A stretch of DNA of 64,000 bases from Spyradocola sp034113365 (GTDB taxonomy: Bacteria > Bacillota > Clostridia > Christensenellales > UBA1750): assembly GCA_034113365.1 (NCBI GenBank), contig JAXEXP010000034.1, forward strand, positions 1 to 64,000, read 5' to 3'. Made by a program: the position numbers and the translations under genes. Positions 54,869 through 61,920 of this stretch are shown here, one piece after another. The notes under the pieces are model-generated. The model searched no databases. It was not told where the DNA came from and worked only from the letters and a program-made list of their open reading frames with translations. Each line of letters starts with the position of its first letter. Position 1 is the first letter of the stretch.

Positions 54869-56038
54869 CTACTGCGGGAGGGTGAGGGAGGCCATGCCGT
54901 TCAGCGCGCACAAGCGCTGTGCGGTCTCCTCGATGCCGCGCAAAAGGGCGGGGGTCTGCCGGACGCCGGGCTCCAGCCATATATTTCTGACGCTGAGCGC
55001 GCGGGTTTTGCGGTCGCACACCGGCTCGATGCGGCCCACCAGCTGCTCGCCGCGCAGTATGGGCAGCGTGTAGTAGCCGTATTTGCGTTGGGCAGCGGGG
55101 GTGTAGATCTCCCAGCGGTAGGCAAAGCCGAACAGCGCCTGGATGAGGCTGCGGTCCCACATCATGCAGTCCAGCGGGGCGAGGAACTCGGTGCGCGGGG
55201 CGTAGGCGTGGCCGGAGCGCACCTCGTCCAGCAGAGGGGCGTCGGCGGTGAGGCAATACAGCGGCTGGGCGATGCCCTCGACCTGCACGGGCAGGATCGT
55301 GCCGTCCCGCTCCAGCGCGGCAAAGGCGGCGCTGCGCGCGGCAGCCTTGAGGTCCAGGCCGAGAAAGGCGTCGGAGGGCTTGTCCCAGAGCAGACCGATC
55401 GCGCCGATGCGGCGGGCGACGCGCCATTTCGTGTGCTCTGCATCGTCGGGAATGGGATCGGGCGCGGAGAGCAGCGCAGGCGGCAGGCAGTCCCGGGCGC
55501 GGGCATAGAACTTGTTGGCGCCCTCCTTGTGGTGGATGACCAGCTCGCCGCGGAAATAGAGGGTTTCCAGCACTGCGCGGGACAGGCGCGTATCCGACCA
55601 GTACCAGTCGGCGCGGCCCTCCAGCTCGATGTCGCGGCTGGACAGCGGACCGCGGGCGTCCAGCTCGTCCAGCACGCGCTGGGCGGCGGCGTCCACCTGC
55701 TCGCGGGAGCGCGAGGCATGCGCCCAGTAGTCGCGCATGCGGGCGAAGTACGGCCAGACTTCCGTGGGGAGTATGGCCAGCTGCTTGTCGAAGTAGTCGA
55801 TCAGGGCGCGGTCGCGGTAGAGCAGGTCGTCCAGCATCTGCTTGCGATAGCCGCCGACGCGGGCGTTGAGCGCCAGGTCGGCATTGCGGCCGCAGACGTC
55901 AATGGGATCGAACTGCACGCAGCCCGCCTGCCGGACGTAGGCCAGCGCGCCCGCCTTGCCGCGGAAGATGTGGCCGCCCAGCAGCCCGTTCTTGCGCAGC
56001 ACGAAGCGGCGGGCCTGGCGGTTGGTGAGCGTCAGCAT
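54869..56038 (-). CDS. Winged-helix DNA glycosylase, YcaQ family
   Basis: A 389-residue protein (HTH_42/DUF1006). CVQFDPIDVCGRN near residue 40 contains the Q-x-D motif that is catalytic in YcaQ/AlkZ. Several winged-helix units follow (LSSRDIELEGRADWYWSDTR), then MMWDRSLIQALFGFAYRWEI and a C-terminal beta-barrel. These enzymes unhook DNA interstrand crosslinks. It stands alone. Confidence 0.88.
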   Translation of the reverse strand: MLTLTNRQARRFVLRKNGLLGGHIFRGKAGALAYVRQAGCVQFDPIDVCGRNADLALNARVGGYRKQMLDDLLYRDRALIDYFDKQLAILPTEVWPYFARMRDYWAHASRSREQVDAAAQRVLDELDARGPLSSRDIELEGRADWYWSDTRLSRAVLETLYFRGELVIHHKEGANKFYARARDCLPPALLSAPDPIPDDAEHTKWRVARRIGAIGLLWDKPSDAFLGLDLKAAARSAAFAALERDGTILPVQVEGIAQPLYCLTADAPLLDEVRSGHAYAPRTEFLAPLDCMMWDRSLIQALFGFAYRWEIYTPAAQRKYGYYTLPILRGEQLVGRIEPVCDRKTRALSVRNIWLEPGVRQTPALLRGIEETAQRLCALNGMASLTLPQ

Positions 56039-56154
56039 CGGGGGATCGCCTCCTTTTCTTCAGTATACAGCAGGAACTGCGACAGCGGGGCGTCGCAGTT
56101 CCCTAAATAGGTAATGTTCATGTGGATGGTTTGATTCGGTGCGTCTGGGGCGGA

Positions 56155-56208
56155 CTGACACCTCATCAGTCGCTGCGGCGACAGCTTCCCCTCAAGGGGA
56201 AGCCTGAG
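56155..56208 (-). repeat. Dispersed REP-like repeat, copy 2
   Basis: CACCTCATCAGTCG, a GTCG/CGAC stem and GCTTCCCCTCAAGGGGAAGC. Almost the same as copy 3 at 59239 and the reverse of copy 1 at 34804. It lies between the YcaQ gene and the glycyl radical enzyme gene. Confidence 0.7.
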
Positions 56209-56259
56209 GATGTCTGCCGTTATTGTTTGCGTGAGACAGCTCCTGCCATATGCGCCTTT

Positions 56260-58287
56260 TTACACGCCGTAGGTGGTGCGGCGGATGATCTGATCCTGAT
56301 AGGCCTTATCCAGCTGGACGAAGTGGCCGCTCCAGCCCCAGACGCGCACGATCAGGCCGCGGTGCTGCTCGGGGTGCAGCTGCGCGTCGATCAGCTTATC
56401 GCGCGAGACGGCGTTGAGCTGCAGCTGGTGGCCGCCCAGCAGGTTGAAGGAGCGCACGAGCTGCGCCACCTTCTCCAGGCCCTCGGGGTGGGCAAACACG
56501 GTGTCGTGCATCTCCAGCGTCAGCGGGCCGCCATTGATGGTGCGGGACAGCGACGGGCGCGCCATGGCCGAGACGACGGACAGGGGGCCTGCGTCGCGCA
56601 GCGTGAGCGAGGGGGAGAAATTGGCGGAGAGGGGCTCGCCGGCTCTACGGCCGTCGTAGGTCGCGCCGAGGGAATCGGCGTGCCAGAGGTAGTACATCGC
56701 GGAGCCGGTGCCCGCGCGGAAGATGCCGCCCCGCTCGTTGCGAAGCGGCGCGACGGCGTCGGCAAAGGCGTTGAGCAGCGCGTCGGCGAGGGGCTCGCAT
56801 TCCTCGTCGCGGCCCAGCTTGGGCGCGGTCTCGCGCAGGGCGTGCAGCAGCTCGGGCGCGTCGGCGAAGTCTGCGGCGACGGCGGCCTTGAGCGCGGCGG
56901 GGGCGATGGATTTTTCCTCATAGACCAGCTTGCGGACGGCGGCGAGCTGATCCACCGCGGTGGCGGTGCCGGTGCCGTGCAGGCCGTAGTTGTTGTAGGT
57001 CGCGCCGAGGGAGATATCGCGGCCGAGGCGGACGCTGTCGGACATGAGCACGCTCTGGTAGGGGGCGGGCTCCATGAACAGGTTTTTGACGCCGTCGGCG
57101 ACGGCGGCAGCTTCGCTTGCGATGTTCTCGCGGACGCGCTGCATCAAATGGTCGAAGTCCGCGCAGGCGTCCAGCTCCTCGTCCAGCGTGCGCTTGACGA
57201 CGCCGGCGAGAGAGACTGCGCCGATGTTGGGGATGTCCATGCCGGTGCCGGGGATGATGAACTCCCAGCAGGCGGCCACGACGTAGTTGCGGGCGTCCTC
57301 GGGCGCATAGCCGAGGTTGATGAGCGCGGGGATGACGACGTCGTCGTTGGCGTACTGCGGGAAGCCCAGGCCCTGGCGGGTGAGCTCGGTGGCCTTGCGG
57401 TAGAGCGCCATCGGGGTGTTTTTGTCCACGCGCAGGTTGATCTTGGGGTCGATGCGGCGGTTGGCAAGGCTGGCCTCCAGGCAGAGGTAGGTCAGGTCGT
57501 TGACGGCGCTGTTGCCCTGGCGGTCGCAGCCGCCCAGCATCAGGCTCTGGCCGTTGTCGCCCTGCTGCATGCCGATGTACAGGTCGCTGTCGCGGTTGAA
57601 GGAGAGGAAGAAGTCCTCCAGCAGCTCCAGCGCGGCCTCGCGGGTGAGAACGCCCGCGGCGACGTCCTTTTCATAGTAGGGGAGCATGTACTGGTCGAAG
57701 CGGCCGACGGTATTGTGATAGACGTTGCTCGCCCACAGGCAGAAGTGCAGCAGGCGGAAGGTCTTGAGCGCGGCGGCAAAGTCGTGCGCGCCGTTACGGA
57801 CGGCGTCGGAGAGCGCGGCGTCCTCATAGCGGTCGGCATAGGCAAGGACGGCGTCGATGACGGTGACGGCGGCGCGGTTGAAGTCGGGATCGCCTACGTT
57901 TTCCGCGAGATTGCGCTGCGCCTGCTCGCGGCGGGGCATGAGGCCGCCCTGCAGCACGCCCTTCCAGTCGGAGGAGATGTTGCACACGCGCCCCTGCTCG
58001 TGGACGTAGTGGCCGGCGGTGAGTTTTTCCTTCTCGCCGGGGGCGTAGAGGTCGGGGAAGGCGGGCAGCGTACGCCAGCAGGGGATGGCCGTCCCCTCGC
58101 AGCGGATGATGCGCTCCTCCTGCAAAAAGAGCTGCAGGCGCAGCGCGGCGCGGGTGACGAGCGGCAGCTGCGGGTTCTGGATGCGCGCGGCGAGCTCGGC
58201 CCAGCGTTCGTCGGAGAGGGGCTGCCGCCATTGATGATGCGCCTGCCGGTTCAGCATGTCCCGCAGGACGTCCAGTTTTGCACTCAT
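56260..58287 (-). CDS. Glycyl radical enzyme, atypical short form
   Basis: A 675-residue enzyme of the pyruvate formate-lyase/glycerol dehydratase superfamily. It starts at an ATG overlapping the activase stop (ATGA). The thiyl Cys is Cys340 in VAACWEF, followed by Trp and Glu342; most eliminases have C-V-E. The radical loop near the end reads VRVWGWSG (Gly651), while the usual form is R-V-S-G-Y. A length of 675 is well short of the roughly 760-850 of known members. The Glu after Cys fits a dehydratase or lyase, but no substrate can be assigned. No shell or transport genes are near. Confidence 0.85.
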   Translation of the reverse strand: MSAKLDVLRDMLNRQAHHQWRQPLSDERWAELAARIQNPQLPLVTRAALRLQLFLQEERIIRCEGTAIPCWRTLPAFPDLYAPGEKEKLTAGHYVHEQGRVCNISSDWKGVLQGGLMPRREQAQRNLAENVGDPDFNRAAVTVIDAVLAYADRYEDAALSDAVRNGAHDFAAALKTFRLLHFCLWASNVYHNTVGRFDQYMLPYYEKDVAAGVLTREAALELLEDFFLSFNRDSDLYIGMQQGDNGQSLMLGGCDRQGNSAVNDLTYLCLEASLANRRIDPKINLRVDKNTPMALYRKATELTRQGLGFPQYANDDVVIPALINLGYAPEDARNYVVAACWEFIIPGTGMDIPNIGAVSLAGVVKRTLDEELDACADFDHLMQRVRENIASEAAAVADGVKNLFMEPAPYQSVLMSDSVRLGRDISLGATYNNYGLHGTGTATAVDQLAAVRKLVYEEKSIAPAALKAAVAADFADAPELLHALRETAPKLGRDEECEPLADALLNAFADAVAPLRNERGGIFRAGTGSAMYYLWHADSLGATYDGRRAGEPLSANFSPSLTLRDAGPLSVVSAMARPSLSRTINGGPLTLEMHDTVFAHPEGLEKVAQLVRSFNLLGGHQLQLNAVSRDKLIDAQLHPEQHRGLIVRVWGWSGHFVQLDKAYQDQIIRRTTYGV

Positions 58288-59126
58288 CTTACCATGACCT
58301 CCATATTGAGCTCCTCGAAGGGAGCGGTGTAGACGTTGGGTTCGCGCTCGGTGTCAAACTGCGGATCGTAGCGCATGGACAGGCCGTCGTACTTGGCGCC
58401 GGCCGCGCGGTTGTAGCGCAGCAGCTCCACGCGCTGAAGGGCTTTGGCGTCCCGGGCGAGCTGCGCGGTGGCGCGCAGGTTGTCGGGCGTGTCGTTGACG
58501 CCGGGGATGAGGGGGATGCGCAGTATGAAGGGGATGCCGGAGCTGCACAGCCAGCGGAAATTGCGCAGGATCAGCGCATTGTCCACGCCCGTCCAGCGGC
58601 GGTGCTGCTCGGGGTCGGTGTGCTTGACGTCCATCATGACCAGATCCATGCTGCGGCAGAGGGATTGGAAGGTCTCCTCGGGGCCGTGGCCGCAGGTCTC
58701 GATGGCGGCGTGGACGTCGGGGAGCAGCGCGCGGATCTGCTGCACGAACTCGGCCTGCAGCAGCACCTCGCCGCCGGAGAACGTGACGCCGCCGCCGCTC
58801 ATGCGCAGCAGGCGCGCGTTCCTGCGCACGCGGGCGGCGACCTGCTCGGCGGTCATTTCCTGCCCGGCGATGCGGATGCAGCCCTGTGGGCAGACGGGCA
58901 CGCACGCGCCGCAGGCGACGCAGCCCTCCGGGTGGGGGCAGACGCGCTCGCACGCGCCGCAGTGCACGCACAGCGCGCGGCTGACGCTCCGCTGCGGGCG
59001 AACGGACAGCCCCTCGGGGTTGTGGCACCACCGGCAGCGCAGCGGGCAGCCCTTGAGGAACACCGCGGTGCGGATGCCCGGTCCGTCGTATACGGCGAAC
59101 TCCTCGATGTCAAACACGATGCCCAT
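58284..59126 (-). CDS. Glycyl radical enzyme activase (radical SAM)
   Basis: A 280-residue radical SAM enzyme. GCPLRCRWCHNPEG holds the CxxxCxxC cluster, then two ferredoxin-like motifs (CVHCGACERVCP and CVACGACVPVCPQG), and GGGVTFSGGEVLLQ. It makes the radical on the Gly of the next gene product. The insert with two extra [4Fe-4S] clusters places it with glycerol dehydratase-type activases rather than PflA. Ribosome site weak (GGGGT). Confidence 0.92.
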   Translation of the reverse strand: MGIVFDIEEFAVYDGPGIRTAVFLKGCPLRCRWCHNPEGLSVRPQRSVSRALCVHCGACERVCPHPEGCVACGACVPVCPQGCIRIAGQEMTAEQVAARVRRNARLLRMSGGGVTFSGGEVLLQAEFVQQIRALLPDVHAAIETCGHGPEETFQSLCRSMDLVMMDVKHTDPEQHRRWTGVDNALILRNFRWLCSSGIPFILRIPLIPGVNDTPDNLRATAQLARDAKALQRVELLRYNRAAGAKYDGLSMRYDPQFDTEREPNVYTAPFEELNMEVMVR

Positions 59127-59171
59127 AATTTCTAATACCCCGTTTTTTCCATTTTCAACCTTACTGTTTTA

Positions 59172-59200
59172 TATGTACCCTATATTACGAGTCTTGTCAA
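59172..59200 (-). promoter_or_regulatory. Candidate promoter of the activase gene
   Basis: On the minus strand TTGACA (59195-59200), 17 bases, then TACATA (59172-59177), a poor -10 box. An activator may be needed. Confidence 0.4.
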
Positions 59201-59238
59201 GGTGATTTTGTGCGCAAAGGGTTATGTTGGTGCTGGAC

Positions 59239-59291
59239 GGACACCTCATCAGTCGCCTGCGGGCGACAGCTTCCCCTCAAGGGGAAGCCTA
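59239..59291 (-). repeat. Dispersed REP-like repeat, copy 3
   Basis: GGACACCTCATCAGTCG, a GTCGCC/GGCGAC stem and GCTTCCCCTCAAGGGGAAGC; almost the same as copy 2. Confidence 0.7.
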
Positions 59292-59321
59292 ATGAAGCCG
59301 CATCCCGTTGTTTTCAGCTAA

Positions 59322-59349
59322 AAAAGGGAGGCACGGCGGCCTCCCTTTT
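59322..59349. terminator. Terminator after the second Gfo/Idh/MocA gene
   Basis: AAAAGGGAGGC (59322-59332) pairs exactly with GCCTCCCTTTT (59339-59349); T-rich on the minus strand. Confidence 0.85.
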
Positions 59350-59363
59350 GCTGTTATTTGGGT

Positions 59364-60344
59364 TTAGAACTTGACTTCGCGGCGCTCGCGGTCGGCGATG
59401 TAGGCGTTCTCCATCAGCGCGGTGAGCATGCGGCCCTCCTGCACGCCGTAGCGCACGGGGCCGCCGTAGAGGATGGCCTCGACCCACTGGCGGGTGGGGT
59501 GGGGCAAGGCTTCGGGCAGCTTGGGCACGACCCAGCCGTCGGCCAGGTGCTTCTGGGTGTCCAGGGTCTTGATCTTGATGTCGTTATCGATGGCCAGGAT
59601 CACGCCCTTGGTGCCGTAGACCTCGAAGATCTGGGGGCACATGGGCGAGACGAGCGAGGTCTCGGACACGGCGATGGCGCCGTTCTCGAACTCGATGGTG
59701 GAGATGGTGTTGTCCTCGACGGCGTGGCCGGTCTTGTTGTTGAACATGGACTGGATGCGCGTGGGGTTGCCCAGCATCCACGCGGACAGGTACATAGGAT
59801 GCGCGCCCAGGTCCATCATCGCGCCGCCGCCGGTGGTCTCGGGGTCGTACCAGTAGTCGGGCAGCCAGCCGGCCAGCGCGCCGTCGTGGCAGTTGCGGCA
59901 GCGCAGCACGGTCACGTCGCCCACCAGGCCGGACTCGATGGCCTGCTTGATGTAGAGGAACTTCGGCCATGCGCGCTGGGGCAGCGAGATGGTGAAAATG
60001 ATGTTGTTCTCCTCGACGGCCTTGATGACCTCGTCGCAGTCGGCGACGGTCAGGCACATCACCTTCTCGGTGTAGATGTGCTTGCCTGCCTTGGCGCACT
60101 TGATCATGACGTCCTTGTGCATGTTGGTGGGGGTATCGATGCAGACGGCATCGACGTCGGCGCGGGCGAGCAGCGTGTCGAGGTCGGCCTCGAAGTCCAC
60201 GCCCATCTCATCCGCCCAGGCCTTGCCGCGGATGGGATCCTCGTCCCAGACGCAGGTGATCTTGACGTCGTCCATCTTGTTGAAATAGCCCGCGTATTCG
60301 GTCGCGTGCACATGCCATTTGCTGAGCATTGCCACATGAAGCAT
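59364..60344 (-). CDS. Gfo/Idh/MocA family oxidoreductase, atypical
   Basis: A 326-residue protein. The usual G-x-G-x-x-G loop is replaced by MLSKWHVHATEYAGY, and the EKP motif reads HIYTEKVMCLTV, with Val for Pro. The C-terminal domain is normal (GGGAMMDLGAHPMYLSAWML). It probably binds NAD(P), but less typically. A similar gene at 16764 has the canonical motifs. Neighbours are an amidohydrolase and a LacZ-type gene upstream in the same direction. Confidence 0.85.
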   Translation of the reverse strand: MLHVAMLSKWHVHATEYAGYFNKMDDVKITCVWDEDPIRGKAWADEMGVDFEADLDTLLARADVDAVCIDTPTNMHKDVMIKCAKAGKHIYTEKVMCLTVADCDEVIKAVEENNIIFTISLPQRAWPKFLYIKQAIESGLVGDVTVLRCRNCHDGALAGWLPDYWYDPETTGGGAMMDLGAHPMYLSAWMLGNPTRIQSMFNNKTGHAVEDNTISTIEFENGAIAVSETSLVSPMCPQIFEVYGTKGVILAIDNDIKIKTLDTQKHLADGWVVPKLPEALPHPTRQWVEAILYGGPVRYGVQEGRMLTALMENAYIADRERREVKF

Positions 60345-60435
60345 AGTGATGATCTCCTTTTTCCGTTCTGTGGGTTTGCCGGGTCTTTACACGGATATTA
60401 TCAACGATTTTCGGTGCATTGTCAATAATAAAGAA

Positions 60436-60467
60436 GGGAAGGGACGCGAAAATGCGTCCTCTTCCCT
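60436..60467. repeat. Direct repeat B1 (hairpin)
   Basis: A 32-base hairpin unit (GGGAAGGGACGC with GCGTCCTCTTCCC), repeated with one change at 60765-60796. Confidence 0.8.
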
Positions 60468-60764
60468 CAGCCTGTCAAAAAACAGGCATGTGCTCCTTGG
60501 GGATGCATGAAGGGGCCGCAGCCCCTTCATCTTCAATCCGCAGGCGGGGGCGTGTACCCCGCCGAGGAGCGATTTTCTGTAAGTTAGGAAGAATAAAGAT
60601 GGATGGCTTCTCTTTTCCATCCGTTTCCAAACCATTTGCAGATGGAAAATCGCTTCCGATACAGAAAAATTCGTGTGCGGCTAAGCCGTGCGCGAATTTT
60701 TCTGCAATTCGAAAAAGATGAGGTTTCATCTTTTTCGAGCCTGTCGACTTTGTCGACAGGCTAA
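60468..60764 (-). repeat. Non-coding repeat element, copy B
   Basis: Reverse-oriented relative of 50969-51133; about 130 bases longer because extra hairpins lie next to the second direct repeat. The conserved end CAGCCTGTCAAAAAA starts two bases after repeat B1. Confidence 0.65.
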
Positions 60765-60796
60765 GGGAAGGGGCGCGAAAATGCGTCCTCTTCCCT
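60765..60796 (-). terminator. Terminator of the amidohydrolase gene; direct repeat B2
   Basis: Same 32-base hairpin as B1, 11 bases past the amidohydrolase stop. Confidence 0.65.
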
Positions 60797-60807
60797 TTGT
60801 GTTGGCG

Positions 60808-61719
60808 TCACAGCGGCTTGGGGGCCTGGCCTGCGAAGGCGCGGAAGTTGTCGGCGGCGATCTTGCGGATGACCGGCTCGGGCAGGTCGAGGCCGCGGGA
60901 CCAGATGGAGCCGAAGTTCTGCACGGGGCCGCTGCCCAGCATGCTCAGCGCGAGGGTGAGCGCGTTGGGGCCGTCAAAGGCGTCGCCCATGTCGGTATCG
61001 GTGCCCAGCTGGATGCGGTCCTGATACTTGAGGAAGAAATCCCGCCAGCCGGAGAGGTCGCGCTCGAAGTGCTCGTACATCTCCACGCCGGGGGTGATGT
61101 CCAGGCGGACGTTTTCGTAGGTATCCAGTATGCGCTCGGCGTGGGCGCGGTCGTCGCCGCAGAAGTAGAGGTGCGCAAGGCAGGCGTGGAGCCTGGGATG
61201 GCGCTGCAGCACGCGCTCGGTGACGGCGTACAGCTCCTCCAGCGCAGGGTAGCCGCCGTCGCCGTAGAACCAGCCGCAGCGGAACGCGAACTCGGGCGCC
61301 TGATCGCGGTGCCAGAAGGCGGCCGGATCGCCCACGTGCCACAGCACGGGGGTGCCGGTGCGCTCGAGGTAGTCGAACATGGGGTCAAAGCGCGCGTCGG
61401 ACAGGTCGACGCCCGTCTCCCTCCAGACGGTGGGCTTGGTCTCGATGAGCTTGATGCCATCGGCGCCCCTGTCCAGCCAGTAGCGGACGTGCGCGGCGTA
61501 GTCGCCGCAGGGGTGCGTAAGGCCCGCAAAGAAATAGGCGCGGGTGGGATCGGCGCGCTTGACCGCGAGGCACTGCTCGTTGTTGGTCGCACCGCCGAAG
61601 GAGCTCATGCAGGAAAGGCTGAGGATGGCATAGGCGCTGTAGCCGCGCGCACGGGCGCAGTCGGTAAACCAGTTCTCGGGGAAGTATTTGGTGTGCATGT
61701 GGCCGTCGATGATGTTCAC
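60808..61719 (-). CDS. Amidohydrolase-family metal-dependent hydrolase
   Basis: A 303-residue TIM-barrel hydrolase. The start is GTG at 61719, about 9 bases after GGAGGT; the open frame upstream lacks signals. The N-terminus VNIIDGHMHTKYFPENW gives the metal-binding H-x-H; later LWHVGDP, CLAHLYFCGDD and LGTDTDMGDAF give further His and Asp ligands. It resembles the amidohydrolase 2 group (PF04909), which includes decarboxylases and lactonases such as L-fuconolactonase or 2-pyrone-type enzymes. The substrate is not certain. Confidence 0.8.
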   Translation of the reverse strand: MNIIDGHMHTKYFPENWFTDCARARGYSAYAILSLSCMSSFGGATNNEQCLAVKRADPTRAYFFAGLTHPCGDYAAHVRYWLDRGADGIKLIETKPTVWRETGVDLSDARFDPMFDYLERTGTPVLWHVGDPAAFWHRDQAPEFAFRCGWFYGDGGYPALEELYAVTERVLQRHPRLHACLAHLYFCGDDRAHAERILDTYENVRLDITPGVEMYEHFERDLSGWRDFFLKYQDRIQLGTDTDMGDAFDGPNALTLALSMLGSGPVQNFGSIWSRGLDLPEPVIRKIAADNFRAFAGQAPKPL

Positions 61720-61815
61720 GCGCCGTTCACCTCCGAAGATGATATTTAGCCTATTATAGCGCCGAAGCGGCGCGATTGCAAGAACAAGCGAATCAAAAGC
61801 GCACCATGTAACAAA

Positions 61816-61854
61816 AACGCACAGCTGCGCGCTGAGTGCATGCAGCTGTGCGTT
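61816..61854 (-). terminator. Terminator of the LacZ gene
   Basis: AACGCACAGCTGC (61816-61828) and GCAGCTGTGCGTT (61842-61854) form a perfect 13-bp stem; on the minus strand T's follow. Confidence 0.85.
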
Positions 61855-61920
61855 CCGTATCATGCGGAGTCTGGGAAAGAGATCAGACGCAAAGGCTTAT
61901 TGAGGAAAGCTCACACCGGC

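Larger units (their letters stand above)
60345..60807. other. 463-base gap without a gene, rich in hairpins
   Basis: It contains two direct repeats (60436-60467 and 60765-60796), the copy-B repeat element between them, and hairpins at 60666-60700, 60710-60738 and 60740-60761. No coding frame with a ribosome site was found. Confidence 0.75.

Noticed and set aside
60436..60796. Direct repeats as a possible CRISPR array
   Set aside because: Only two repeat units about 300 bases apart, themselves hairpin terminators, with no regular spacers and no cas genes.
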